DNA of 64,000 nucleotides from Entamoeba histolytica HM-1:IMSS (GCF_000208925.1 NW_001914861.1:124001-188000); one strand, 5' to 3'. Shown: positions 30,889 through 42,934, counted from the first letter of the stretch. The notes: a model not told the origin generated them from the letters alone. Numbers and translations are program-made.

Positions 30889-32764
30889 ATGGAAAATCAT
30901 TTAGGAGAAAATAATATGGAAGAGATTCATCAAGAAGAAGTAAAAAAAGAAGGACTAGATGAAGAAACTTTTATGGAACTTGAACCACAACAAATTGAAG
31001 AAGAAAAAAAAGAAGAAAAGACTATGGAAGAGGATAATGTTGAAATTCAAATAATGGATGAAGCTTTCAGTAAACAACTTGAAGAAAAAGTTATTCAAGA
31101 AGAAGAGGAAAAACAAAAATCATGTCAGCCACAAGAAATGAAAGATGTTGATGAAGATGATGATTTAGTTTGTTTTGTTTTTATATTATTTAGTTCAAGA
31201 ATTTTGTTTTACTTATTTGTTTTAGTTTAAAACACATGAATTTAAATCAAAACCATCAGGAAAAAGTATTAAGGCAAGTGTTATGGCATTTTTCTCAATG
31301 GGAGATAATACTCAAAAAACAGATACTACGTTAGAAAATCAAGAATTATACAAATTTCCTACAAATATGAGAGAACGTGCTCGTTTTATTCCATTAAGAA
31401 TTACACAACCAGAAAGAAAAATGTTAAGACTATTAGAAGCATCACTTCATGTTTCTAAATACAGTGATAAAGTTGATCAAATAAAGTTGATTGGTAAACC
31501 ACAACGATTACAAGAACAATTAAAAGGAATAGCATCTTTATTAAATGGTATATTAATTGCAACACAACCAAGTGAAAAAGAAGATTATTCTGATGTATTA
31601 AATACATTTAGTCAACATGAAGATATATTACAAGCAATATTCGAAATTGGAAGAAGGTATAAAATTATGAATCCAGACAGAATGAGAGACGATTATGCTA
31701 AACTTATTTTCATACTTCAAGATATTACTGTTAATTCTATTAATGAAGAACTTGGTGTTTCATTATTAAGACCAGTAGAAACAGTGTATCGATACCTTGA
31801 AAGAAAGGATTTATTAAAAATTCTTGATGATGAATTAATTGAAATTGCAGTAAGTGAAATTATTCCAGATAATAAGAGTAAATCCCAAATTCAAGATGAA
31901 ATTAAAAGAAAAGAAAATGCTATTAAAGTTATTGCAAAGAAATATTCAACTATGAATTGTGATGAAGAAGAAATTAAACAATGCTTATATTCTATTGCAG
32001 ATAATAATTGTTATCTTAGATATAATAGAGATCCTGTTGTAAAAACAATTCATTATTTAGAAAAATATTTTGATCCTAATGAAGCAAAAGAACCTAGATT
32101 CTCATTGGCTATTAATGAAGGAAATGAAGGTTCTCGTTTATCACATGATCATGCAAAACAATTCTTATTTGTGAAACAAACATTGGTATTATGGAATATT
32201 ATTCTAGAAAATATGTATCAATTATGGATATTAGCAGAATTAGATTTGTTTGATCCTCAACATCCTTATGAAATGAAAAATACAGGACAAGGATATCATA
32301 GATTACAACAATCACCTAGAATTTCTTTGGTTATGCATCGAATAGTTAAAGAAATGCAAGAAAAAGTTGGTAATTGGGTTGGATCAGCACAAATTCATCT
32401 TGGAGATCATAATGTTCCAAATGCATTAGTATTTATTGACAAATACACTCAAATATCAAGATTCCTTGGACCAATTATTACGACATTAGAAAACTTAGAA
32501 AAAATAGGAGAAAAGAATGCACATGTAAAGAATTATATTATTAAGACTTTTGGATCTTATGAAGAATTAAGAATGATTATTCTTACTGATTTCTTCAAAC
32601 ATGCATTTGATGGGAGTGGAGCAGATAACTTCTATGATGCAGGTTCTTGTATTGATGGAAGATTAACTTCAGCTTGGAATTGGTGTTCTTCTGTTGACAA
32701 AAAAGAATATTACCCAATTTTCCAATTAGCTGGTTTTACTGGGTTTGATGGTGCATTTGCTTGA
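30889..32764 (+). CDS. DUF2009 / UPF0652 family protein with acidic N-terminal extension
   Basis: Two exons, 30889-31167 and 31226-32764, joined by a 58-bp intron (GTTTGTTTTG to TTTTAG) in phase 0, give 605 aa. Residues 1-93 are an acidic Glu/Gln-rich leader. The rest is the conserved DUF2009 domain. Recognisable blocks are RERARFIPLRITQPERKML, IFEIGRRYKIMNPDRMRD, CLYSIADNNCYLRYNRDP, LSHDHAKQF, IHLGDHNVPNALVFIDKYTQ and SCIDGRLTSAWNWCSS. The domain is found across eukaryotes but has no firmly assigned molecular function. The invariant His/Asp pairs in LSHDHAKQF and HLGDHNVPN suggest a metal or ligand site (inference). The acidic leader is not part of the family domain. Confidence 0.9.
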
Positions 32765-33934
32765 TGTTGTGATTTCTGAATTGACTAACGATATTATCTC
32801 AAGTCTTTTAATTTCCTTCTTTTCACTGAATAACGTTATCTTCATAAGTTATTGTCTTAACATCAAATTCAACATATTGTTAATTGAAAAACAATATTAT
32901 TATAAATGGAAAGTGGTTTTTTTCTACTTTCAAAGTATTTTTCAAATCGTAGGATTTTTAGTCCAAATTTTGTAGTAAATTTCATTACAAAGGTGATATT
33001 GATGAATGAAGAATTAAATTTGATTCAAATAATCTGACTTATTAATTTTTGGTTATAAAGGTAAATAGTTAGGTAAAACATAATTAGCTAATATTAAGCA
33101 TGTTTTTCAGATTTTCATTTGAATAATAATAGTTGAGAAGTCTTGTTACCTAAACCATTCTTAGTAACATTAGGATTTTTGTTTTTAGTTTTATTCATCT
33201 TCTGTTATATTTATGTAATAATATTATTTGAATTGTTTTTGAGGCATTAACTTTATTTTGCCATTTTGTTATTAAAATTCAATGACATAAGTTTTCATTA
33301 CTTCCAAATAATAGCTTAACAAGTTTGTAATACAATTATGCCTTTTTATATTTTATTTGTTTAGGTTGATGTAACAACTCATAAATTCCAAATTACTATT
33401 TTCTCTGGACATGAATATCATTAATTGCATTACTTCTTTATTATCAAGTTAGTTATATTCTTTCCTGATAAATTATAATAACTTTATCTCATTAATGTTT
33501 ATTCTTGATTTTTTTGACTTGAGTCACTTGTTTTTATTGTTAATTAATTATTTTTCACTTAGTTTTAACAGTATTTATATTTTATTTTTCATTATAAGTC
33601 TATTTAGTTTATACTTTAATTTATTCATTGTCAAAGAGTTATAATGTTAATTATCTCTAATATTTATGAATTAAATTTTAATAGTTATCTTATTTAATAC
33701 AATTAAATATTATAAATAGTGTCATATTCATTATTCAATTTAACTGGATAAAACACATATTATTAGAATATAACACAATATATTTTAAACTATAAATACA
33801 TTTTTATTATTATATTCAATATTCATTGAAGTATTAAACAATAAATTCAATGTTATTTATAATATTTTCAAATAAAATCTTTTTTGGTACTTTTAAATAA
33901 AAAAAGAAACAAATAAGAACTTAACTTCAAGAAG
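32765..33934. other. AT-rich intergenic region, no gene seen
   Basis: About 1.2 kb between the ends of two convergent genes. One 76-codon frame just past the upstream stop is an AT-rich shadow. Nothing else seen. Confidence 0.55.
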
Positions 33935-34747
33935 TTATGCAAAGACTGGAATAAAAATTTGTCTTGGTTCATTAGCAACACAAGAAGCAGCTTCAATTTG
34001 ATAACTGTTTGCAAGTTTAAGATGGGCATTTCCAGTCCATGTAGATCTTTCTTCTCCTTCACTCTTTGCTTGATAACAAAGATTATTATTAGAGAATGGA
34101 AGATAAAAGTGTTTAGGATAATCTTTCCATTTATTCTGGTTACTATTTTGATAATATGAAGTAGGATATGGATGTACATAAACAAATCTTTGATTATTTG
34201 TTCCTGGGTCTAATGGTGCTTTCTTCATCCAAATAATTAATGTTGCACCTCTAATAGCTCCTCCTCTAATATCATGTACTCTTCTTGGAATTGCAAATGA
34301 TGTATACATTTTATATGGTGCAAATTCAAAGAATTGAAGTTCATTTCCCATTTTTAATGGTCTTAGTAAAATATTTTGTTCATAATTTCCTTGATAAAAT
34401 CTAACTGATCTTTTATCATCAAACTCCATATCCATGACATATCTAGTAGTTCCTTTTACATCATCATCAGTTGTAAATTGTTTTTGTGTTTCGTAATTAT
34501 AGTCAGAAGCAAAAATAACTCTACAACATGTTTTACACTTAGCACGAACATAATTTTCTTGATTTGCACTAAAAACTCCACTCTCAGCAAATTTTTGAAT
34601 CTGATAACTGTTTACATCACTTGTAAAGTCGTGGTCAAATTTTGTATTGCGATTATCCATTCCATAAGGATATTTTTCTGATAATTGATTTCGTCCATCA
34701 GACGTATCAGCAATAGAATAAACTATCAATAAAAACAACGTAATCAT
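33935..34747 (-). CDS. Secreted protein of unknown function
   Basis: A single exon of 270 aa. The first 13 residues ([13 protein letters not shown]) form a short signal peptide, with cleavage probably near DTSDG. The mature protein is polar and aromatic-rich, with two Cys pairs ([10 protein letters not shown], and single Cys near LCYQ and SCVANE) that could form disulfides. No transmembrane helix follows, so it should be secreted or vacuolar. Patterns such as [18 protein letters not shown] and QIFIPVFA suggest a beta-rich domain, but I do not recognise the family. It is convergent with the DUF2009 gene and divergent from the beta-amylase region. Confidence 0.78.
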   Translation of the reverse strand: MITLFLLIVYSIADTSDGRNQLSEKYPYGMDNRNTKFDHDFTSDVNSYQIQKFAESGVFSANQENYVRAKCKTCCRVIFASDYNYETQKQFTTDDDVKGTTRYVMDMEFDDKRSVRFYQGNYEQNILLRPLKMGNELQFFEFAPYKMYTSFAIPRRVHDIRGGAIRGATLIIWMKKAPLDPGTNNQRFVYVHPYPTSYYQNSNQNKWKDYPKHFYLPFSNNNLCYQAKSEGEERSTWTGNAHLKLANSYQIEAASCVANEPRQIFIPVFA

Positions 34748-35594
34748 TGATAATATTTTAGATGTTTCTAGAGTTTAAGAATAAAAATGAAAACTTTTTA
34801 AAAGAACATCTTCTGTTTTGAATCAAACAAGTCCAAGTCTAATTCATTTTACTTTTTTTAAAATAAGATATTTTTGACATTGTTTCATTAAAATAACATT
34901 AATTACTGGTATACAAAATCTTGCATATCTTTAAATTCATACATTTAAATTTATTATTTTGATAAATATCTGCTAAAGTATTGGAAGTAAGATATATTTA
35001 GATTCTGTATTTTTTATTTTTGTATCAGTTGTGACGTAAGTAATCAAATATAGATATAGAACAATAATGTTAAAGGATTATTGTATACTATTTAGAGTTG
35101 GTTTCTTGCCACAATGACATTTGAATGGAAGTACATTTAGTTTAGTTCACTATGTTGACTGTTACAGAGATATTGATAGTTTTCGTTTCAATCGTTTCAT
35201 TAACTCCGAAAAAAAGAAGAAAAAAAAGGTCAATTATTAGATACATCAACAATTGGACTTTCTTCAGATTGAGAAGTGTTTATTTCAGTTTCTACAATAT
35301 GTTCTATTGGTGCAGTAGAGTTTATGTCCAACACGTCTCAGAAAAAAAGAAGAAAACTTAAAGAAGGAAAAAAAGTGAAAATATTGTTATTTAAAACAAT
35401 ATATTTTTTGTATTAAATAACAAAAAAGAAAAGTTAGAAGAAAATTCAAAAGAAAGAAAAAGAGAAAAGAAAATTCAAAAGAAAGATTAAAAGAGTTTAT
35501 TCAACAAAAAGAAAAGTTGATTGAAAAGTATTATTAAATTGTTTTTCATGAAAATCAATGATTTAAACAACACAAAACTGAAATTATTCAAATA
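34748..35594. other. Intergenic region with a Lys-rich, unresolved coding-like stretch
   Basis: About 850 bases upstream of the beta-amylase gene. Between 35150 and 35540 there are several short Lys/Arg/Glu-rich frames in different phases on the plus strand, for example MSNTSQKKRRKLKEG at about 35320 and KENSKERLKEFIQQKEK at about 35470. They do not join into one frame with canonical introns, and the 69-codon frame at 35152-35361 looks like a shadow. This may be a decayed gene or chance purine-rich sequence. Confidence 0.35.
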
Positions 35595-36908
35595 ATGATA
35601 TTCTTCTTAAGTGTAGTTACTTTGGCTTTAGCAACTGAAGTCAATTTGATGATGCCACTTGATACAGTCAATTCCAATGGAGTTAATAATAAAGGACAAC
35701 TTCAAAATGACTTAAATAAAATTAAATCAGGAGGAGTTGCTGGTGTTATGGCAGATGTTTGGTGGGGACTTGTAGAAACATCACCAAGAAATTACAATTG
35801 GAATGGATATAAAGAATTAGTTCAAATGGTTAAAAAAGCAGGATTAAAATTCCAAGCAGTTATGTCATTCCATAAATGTGGAGGAAATGTAGGAGATTCA
35901 GTAACAATTGAAATTCCCCAATGGGTAAGAAATGCAGGAGCAGCAAATGATGCGTTCTTTAAAGACAATGAAAATAATGTTAATAATGAATATATTTCAT
36001 TTGCATATGATGATTCATCTATTTTTGAAGGAAGAACACCAATTGAAATTTATAAAGACTTTATGACATCATTTAAACAAAACTTCCAAAGTTATATTGA
36101 TGATGGAACAATTAATGAAATTCAAGTTGGTATGGGACCATGTGGAGAAACTAGATATCCATCATATCCACTTTCAAGGTGGAGTTATTGTGGAGTAGGA
36201 GAGTTCCAATGTAATGATGGTAAGTCAAAAGAATTACTTAAAAAAGCAGCAACAGATAAAGGACATTCAGAATGGGGAAATGGATCACCATCAAATGCAG
36301 GAAATTATAATTCTAAACCACCCTCATCAACAGGATTCTTTGGAAATGGATTTGATAACTACCAAAGTGAATATGGACGATTCTTCCAAGAATGGTATTT
36401 TGACTTGTTATTAAGTCATACAGATAAAGTTCTTTCAGCAGCAAGAAATGTATTTGGAAATACACTTGCACTTGCAGGTAAAATATCAGGAGTTCATTGG
36501 TGGTATAATGACCAATCACATGCAGCTGAAATGACAGCTGGATATTACAACTCAAATGGAAATGATGCATACAAAACACTTTCTAATACATTCAAAAATA
36601 ATAATGTTAGATTTGACTTTACCTGTCTTGAAATGAGTGGAACTGATGGAAATTGTGGGTCATCACCAGCTAATTTAGTTGATCAAGCATTTAATGCAGC
36701 AGGAACAGTTGGAATTGGCAAATGTGGAGAAAACGCACTTGAATTATGTGGATATGGAGGATGTAATACTAATGGATTTAATCAAATCATCAATAAATGT
36801 AAACAACATGGATTAACAGCATTCACATACTTGAGAATGACAAGAGGACTTCTTGATGATGGAAATGCATGGGGACAATTCACTAATTTTGTTAGTAGAA
36901 TGAAATAA
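35595..36908 (+). CDS. Secreted beta-amylase (glycoside hydrolase family 14)
   Basis: A single exon of 437 aa with a signal peptide (MIFFLSVVTLALA, cleavage near ATE). The mature protein is a complete GH14 barrel: NLMMPLDTVN, VAGVMADVWWGLVE, and YNWNGYKELVQMVKKAGLKFQAVMSFH with the conserved His-Lys-Cys-Gly segment. The proton donor Glu185 is in GPCGETRYPSYP, and the catalytic base Glu346 is in FTCLEMSGT. GH14 enzymes release maltose from the non-reducing ends of alpha-1,4-glucans. Beta-amylases are typical of plants and bacteria; Entamoeba versions are known and have been linked to breakdown of glycans outside the cell. Both catalytic residues are intact, so activity is expected. It sits alone among AT-rich spacers. 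Confidence 0.96.
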   Translation: MIFFLSVVTLALATEVNLMMPLDTVNSNGVNNKGQLQNDLNKIKSGGVAGVMADVWWGLVETSPRNYNWNGYKELVQMVKKAGLKFQAVMSFHKCGGNVGDSVTIEIPQWVRNAGAANDAFFKDNENNVNNEYISFAYDDSSIFEGRTPIEIYKDFMTSFKQNFQSYIDDGTINEIQVGMGPCGETRYPSYPLSRWSYCGVGEFQCNDGKSKELLKKAATDKGHSEWGNGSPSNAGNYNSKPPSSTGFFGNGFDNYQSEYGRFFQEWYFDLLLSHTDKVLSAARNVFGNTLALAGKISGVHWWYNDQSHAAEMTAGYYNSNGNDAYKTLSNTFKNNNVRFDFTCLEMSGTDGNCGSSPANLVDQAFNAAGTVGIGKCGENALELCGYGGCNTNGFNQIINKCKQHGLTAFTYLRMTRGLLDDGNAWGQFTNFVSRMK

Positions 36909-39335
36909 TACAACTTAATTTAATAATGTTTAACTTTCATTTCATGTTTAACTTTCATTAATTACATTAAAAAACTTTAAATGAAATACTGAATTCAAAT
37001 TAACATAATGAATTATGACATTAAGGTAATGAAATGTATTGAAACTATGAATTGATAAATCAATTGTGATGAATGAAATAATAAATATTGTAGTTGATTT
37101 ATAAAACATAAGATTTTGTACAACATATTAATTTTATTCTTTCAAATTTATTCAAAACATTAACTTACACAATTTATGTATATTTCTTCTTTGATTTGAA
37201 GATAACAATGAATGATATTCATACAATAAACAAAAATATTTCTTAATAAATTAATCGTCTTAGAATTACAACATGTTCATTTTCAGTAAAAGACATTTTC
37301 ACATTAACACACAGAGAAACAGAATAACTGTCTTGAATCAAAAATACATTTTTCTTACTAATAAACATTTTCTTTGATTCAGTTGAAAGTAACCAATTAA
37401 ACAACATCTATCTATTTTTTTATTAATGAGTTTGTTTATATTAACCAACAAAATATATTTGTAACAATAATTGTCTATTTAAAAATATTCGTTGTTGCAG
37501 AATATGAAAGAAAAAAAAAACAATTCCATTTTATAAATGTCATTAAATGATATAACACTCAATTATATAATTATTATTTCCATAATTCTTTTGATTTATA
37601 ATCAATGTCATCTTAACCTTTCAGTTGCTTCTCTTTATAGATTAACCAACATAATGTCATAGTCCAAACACCAAATAAAAATTATATTTAAAAGAATTAT
37701 CCAAAACAGAAGAAACACAAAATGGAAGGATATTGAAAGCATCATTTAAATTGAAAAAAATGTGTTTAATGTTCTCGGAAAATGATGAAATTTTCATTGA
37801 TATTATTTATATTCAAATTTAACAACTCATTTTTATGGTATTAACATTCTATTTATTAGTTTTATTATTATTTTATTTAAATTATGAAATGAAGAATAAA
37901 ACATCATTATATATCATCATTCATTAAATTTAATATTCATTTTAATTTTTTATAATACTAATAAAATCGAGTTATTTATTTAAATTGATTGACATATGGT
38001 TATTTTTCATTCATATTTATTTTTTGTTTATGAAAAGGTGTTGAATAATATTTCAACAAGATTATAATCATTATAACATCAAAAATGAATAATAAACTAA
38101 TTTAATATGTGAATTAATGAAGAATAAAATATTGTATTAATTGAATCATCACAATAAATAAAAATCCAAAATAAATTAAATATTTATAATGAATTAAAAT
38201 GATTCTTCATTATTCATTTAAATATACATATATAAATGAATACAGATGACAGAATAGTCAATATTTTTAAAAATATATAATGATACATTATACAAATGAT
38301 AGAATGAATAATATAATAACAAGAATAAAAATAAAATACAGAAATACAAATAATAATTCATTTCTTATTGAATAAATACACATTATTTTCAAATATGATA
38401 ATTCAAAATGATATAAAATTCAAAATGATAAAATAATATTATTAAACAGCATTGAATAAAAATATTTATGACAAATTGAATTTCATAAATAAACTAAATT
38501 AATAATAAAATAGAAATAATAACAAATATCAATATGAAATAATAATAATGAATTCAATTTAAATGAATAACAAATATAATGAATAACACTAAAATGAATA
38601 GAAATGAAATAAAAATAGTTGTAAGTAATTCATAACATTACAAATTCAGAATAGGTAAAGATTAATTAAATGAATAAACTAATAAAAATGATATTTGATA
38701 TTAAATTATTTTAATATAACGTAATTAACCAAATATAAATAAAGAAGAATTAATTCAAGTTGGATATAAATAAATAAAATTACAATTCATAATTATAGAA
38801 AAATTGATGTGAATTAACTATTCTTTAAGAATCATTTTACATTAATTTTTACTTGGAATTTATTAAAAAAATCCGAAACAGAAATCCATGAGATGGATTA
38901 TTTTGAACTGCCATAAACAAACGAAACAGGAAAATCACAATCCACTAAAATTGAATTTATTTGTTTTATTCTTTACTTTTTAAGAAACAGCAAAAGACTT
39001 TCTTTTAAGATAAATTATAAATCTCTTTAATTTTCGTTACATTCTTCTTCAAAATTAAATCAAATGTTTTTAACAAAGTCGTTTATTTTTAGCAAAATAA
39101 ATAGATAGTCTTTTTTTAAACGAAATCCCCAATTTTTTTAGTTTCATTAAAGCCCTTTTCTAAAAATTTATCTAGCAACCATATTTTACCTTAATAGTTT
39201 TAGTATTTCTTTGTATATTAAATGTTCTTCAATAACTTTTATTAATTTAGTTTGAGTTATTAGGAAGAAAAAAGAACTCTCGATATAAGGTTTAACAGAT
39301 TCATCTTCAAAAGTCATTTTGGAATATTAGCTATT
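36909..39335. other. Long AT-rich gene desert
   Basis: About 2.4 kb with no frame worth calling on either strand. The stretch at about 37900-38800 is close to pure A/T, with many short recurring words of the type AATGAATAA. No LINE/SINE-like unit with an obvious terminal repeat was recognised. Confidence 0.55.
39274..39335 (+). promoter_or_regulatory. Candidate GAAC + TATA-like promoter of the small ORF
   Basis: GAACTC at 39274-39279 is followed by GATATAAGG at 39282-39290 and then AACAGATTCATC, within 62 bases of the ATG at 39336. The order and tight spacing match the Entamoeba core promoter layout (GAAC element, TATA-like box, initiator). This is pattern matching only. Confidence 0.4.
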
Positions 39336-39632
39336 ATGTTCATAATACTAATAGGTATTTTCGAATTACCTTTTTTTAATTCTAATGTTGTTGTTTTGTT
39401 TTTGATAATATTATGCAGCTTCTTTGTTACTGGTGAAATTTTGCATGAAAACATTGCTAATGTTGGAGTTGAACAGCGCCAACGAAGAGATCAACATCCA
39501 TATAATTTATATGAACGTATTTTAAGATATACATTCTTTATATTGAAATTTATTATAAAAACAATTATCAAGTGCATTGTCAAAATATGCATTAAACCAC
39601 TTCTTATATATTTAATTCAAAACATTAGATGA
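39336..39632 (+). CDS. Small membrane protein, 98 aa
   Basis: The frame starts at the ATG at 39336. Residues 1-33 are strongly hydrophobic (FNSNVVVLFLIILCSFFVTG) and could be a membrane segment or signal anchor. The middle (ENIANVGVEQRQRRDQHPYNLYERI) is polar and not simple repeat, and residues 66-95 form a second hydrophobic amphipathic segment with four Cys/Lys positions. A candidate promoter directly precedes it. Frames of this size arise by chance in AT-rich DNA, but the polar block and the promoter favour a real gene. No known family was recognised. Confidence 0.45.
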   Translation: MFIILIGIFELPFFNSNVVVLFLIILCSFFVTGEILHENIANVGVEQRQRRDQHPYNLYERILRYTFFILKFIIKTIIKCIVKICIKPLLIYLIQNIR

Positions 39633-42010
39633 GAACTAACTTAATTTATTGTTTTAGTTTGTAAACTCTTTATAATAATATATAAATGAATAAATATATA
39701 ACTAACCACATGTTTCATTCTTTAAAAATAAGTGATGAATAATTATTTATTCAATTTTAATGTATCATACCATTTTAAACACAAATCATCATAATTGTTT
39801 TTTCACTGTAATGTTTATTGTTAAATCGTTTTATTTCATAAACGAATAAAACCATGGGAAAGCATATTCTGAAATATTTATAATAATATATTGAAACACT
39901 TAAGTACAATTTAAACACAATAACAACAACAAAACTCCTTATAAAATTCATTCTTTCTGTAGTAATACATGCTTATTATTCATTATTATAATACATACTT
40001 CGCTAAAAAAAACATATCTCAATTGTTTACAAATAAGTCATGATAAGAGTATTTGTAAAAACGCATAAACTTTTTTTGTTTTATTATTAGTTATTTATTA
40101 GTCTTCTATAGAAAATGTAATAAAAAATAAGACAATGTCTTTAACACTACAAACAAACATTTATATTGAATCATCAAACCATATTTGACCTTTTCACTAT
40201 TTTATTATTTTAATGAATGTATATATTGTCAAAAATGATAAACATAAAACCCACATTAATTTAATATTAATGGTGTTGCATATAAACAAATAAATAGTTT
40301 AACTTCTTTTAAACAATGAATTATAAGTTTTGAAATATCACAAATTAACAAAAATACACAATAAAATAATAAAAAAATTAATTAAGTGTTGCTATTTATT
40401 TCCTATTGTTATTTGATCTAGTGAAACTAGTCAAATCATTGTACTTAATATTGCTTAGTCAATGACTATTAACTTATTATTTTGTTTTTAGTCTTGTTAA
40501 GAAGTATGATTTTCTATTTTTCATTCTTTTATTTACATTGAATTAAAGTCTTTTCAAATATTATTAATTTAAATATTCTTCATTTAAATAACTATATTAA
40601 CTTGATTTTTATTTATTGAATACTAAAAATAACCAATCTTTTCTTTCTTATTTTATGATGAATGAATATATTCCTTACCACCATATTATTACGTTTAATT
40701 TGAATTATCATCACATTGATCATTTTCTTGATAGTATGTCATGTATTCAAAACAATTCATTCATTACTATATATATTTTTTGAATGTTGATAATACATAA
40801 TACAACCATAGTTATAAATACCCATAGTCTATTACAACAAGTAATCCTCCATCCTAATAACTCATTACATTGTTTACAATATTGAATACTCCATTTTCTA
40901 TTCAAATTAAATATTGTAACCGTATAATAAATACGGCATTCAACTATTTTTATAATTATTTAAATAGTTCTGTGTGGAATTTCTAATTTGTTAACTTCAA
41001 GTCAAGAAAAAGAAAATCAAAAATAGAATAACTTTTGAAATTAGAATCATACTATTAAAAATAAAAAAATGTTATTTAAAACATTAATAAAGATATAGAA
41101 TAATAAAGAAAATAGAAATAAAATAGAAACACTCTTCGTTCTAATATAATTTATTTCTCTTATCCAACATTAACATTTGAGTGTTGAAATATGAAAAATC
41201 AATCCTGTCACAACAAAAAATAATTATTCATCTGCAATGTACTATTAAGAAACTAATTTTCTGATGTTATTATTTGACTGTTTTTTCTTTTATGTTATAT
41301 TCCATATTATACGACATTAACAACCAAGCTTTAAGTGACTTGGGATTGAACTAATATTAGTAAAAAAACTTAAGTATATAAATTGTATGTATAATTCTTC
41401 ATCTATTTGCAACAATCAATAATGTATCAACACATAATTATTTTTGTTAGATTATTTCCATTATAGAAATAACATTTTCAAATGAATAAAAATATGATTA
41501 AATAACCTTCAAAGATTATTTTAGTAACTTCATTTATACGTAATAGTTAGGACTTCATGTATAATTATTTTTTAATTGAACTAAAAAGAGTATTAGTAAT
41601 GATTCAGTTTAAAAGAAATTGAGTGTCTAAAAGAATTATTATAAATAAATATTTTCTAATACAATAAACAGACAACAAAACAGAAATTGAAATTGGTTTT
41701 AAACAAGTTTTGTCTTATTCTAAAAATGTTTAAGTAATAAGGAATACCGATTTTCATATAAATAATAAATGTTTATATTCAAAAGAGTATCAATTATAAG
41801 AAAGAATATAACATTTTATAATGTCTTATAAAAAAAATTTTATTTAAACATTATGATTTAAAAAGTATAAAACCACAACCTTAAAATATCAGAATTGGAG
41901 AATTTTCTTTATTTGATGGTTTATTACTAAATACCTCTCTTCTAATTTTGGACAATACCTTGTTGTTTAAAAATTAATGACGTAAAATAAATTAAACAAA
42001 AACATAAGAA
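39633..42010. other. Long AT-rich gene desert
   Basis: About 2.4 kb with no useful frame on either strand and no RNA gene recognised. Together with 36909-39335 it isolates the small membrane ORF in 5 kb of otherwise empty DNA. Confidence 0.55.
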
Positions 42011-42934
42011 TTACTTCTTTAAATAAATTTCGAGGAATTTATTTAAAGTCAAAGGCTCTTCTCCTATTTTTTCAAACCATTTTGCAATTTTCTTTTCATT
42101 AAGTCCCATAGACTTTAATAATTTTGTTGTTTCATCTCTTTCCAATAGTCCACTCTTATCAGAGTCAAGTATTTTAAAAATAGCTTCATAAAATCTTGTT
42201 TTAGTTAAGCATCTAATGGTAACATCATTTCCAGCAACAGCACAAGCAAATGTTGCAAATTGATTTTTATCAATTTCACCTTTTCCAGTTTCATCCAACA
42301 ATTTGATAATTATTTCAGGTGCTTTTCGTTCATCAACACCATCTGGATACATTTGCTTAAATAACGTTTTAAGTTCTTTAACAGAAATCATACCAGAATG
42401 ATCTTTATCACCTTTTTCAAATAAAGCAGAAAATACTTGTTGATTGTATTGTTGAAAATCACTTGGTGGAATAACAATTCCAAGGAATTCCATTTCGTTA
42501 ATTTCTCTCCCTCCTAATAACCCACAATATTCTTTAATTTTCTTAACTGCGGATTTAATTTCCTCATTAACTGAGGAGTCATTAGGTAATTTATCTAATG
42601 CCTTAGTAATTTCTTCTGCACTTAAAGAAGCATTTCCATCTGAATCAATAGCCCTAAATAAAGCCATCATTGTTGTAAGATTCTTGCTTTGACCTTTTTG
42701 ACTTTCAAAGATTTCTAAACATTTCATTAAATGAAGAAACTCTGTAATATCCAATGCCTTATTTTCATCAACATCACACAAATCAAATAAGTAATTCTCA
42801 AATCCAATTTTATATTGAGGATCTTCACTTTGTAAAAATTGAATTAATAAAGGAAATAAGTCTTCTTTTCTTACTAATTTGTCTTTATCCTTATCACAAA
42901 ATCCATGAACAAAGTGTGCAGCAAATTCACACAT
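42011..42934 (-). CDS. Multi-EF-hand calcium-binding protein
   Basis: A single exon of 307 aa. I start at the ATG at 42934; the two TTG codons before it are not used. Six EF-hand-like loops are visible: DKDKDKLVRKED, DVDENKALDITE, DSDGNASLSAEE, DKDHSGMISVKE, DETGKGEIDKNQ and DSDKSGLLERDE. They are spaced about 45-55 residues apart across the whole protein. Positions 1, 3, 5 and 12 carry Asp/Asn/Glu in most of them; the last-position Glu is kept in loops 1-4 and 6 as Asp or Glu, and loop 5 ends in Gln and is weaker. A hexa-EF layout resembles calbindin/secretagogin-type buffers and sensors and several Entamoeba calcium-binding proteins. No membrane segment, so it is cytosolic or nuclear. Confidence 0.88.
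   Translation of the reverse strand: MCEFAAHFVHGFCDKDKDKLVRKEDLFPLLIQFLQSEDPQYKIGFENYLFDLCDVDENKALDITEFLHLMKCLEIFESQKGQSKNLTTMMALFRAIDSDGNASLSAEEITKALDKLPNDSSVNEEIKSAVKKIKEYCGLLGGREINEMEFLGIVIPPSDFQQYNQQVFSALFEKGDKDHSGMISVKELKTLFKQMYPDGVDERKAPEIIIKLLDETGKGEIDKNQFATFACAVAGNDVTIRCLTKTRFYEAIFKILDSDKSGLLERDETTKLLKSMGLNEKKIAKWFEKIGEEPLTLNKFLEIYLKK

Noticed and set aside
32745..32975. A 76-aa ORF at the 3' end of the DUF2009 gene
   Set aside because: It overlaps the last codons of the gene in another frame and then runs into AT-rich 3' flank.
33868..34185. A 105-aa minus ORF overlapping the secreted protein
   Set aside because: It overlaps a better gene in another frame and is AT-driven Ile/Leu/Phe sequence.
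35152..35361. A 69-aa plus-strand ORF
   Set aside because: No domain, Lys/Arg run from purine-rich DNA, and rival frames in the same stretch; recorded only as part of an unresolved region.
36909..42010. A possible LINE/SINE or transposon in the gene deserts
   Set aside because: I saw no reverse-transcriptase or transposase frame, target-site duplication or terminal inverted repeat; AT bias explains the recurring words.
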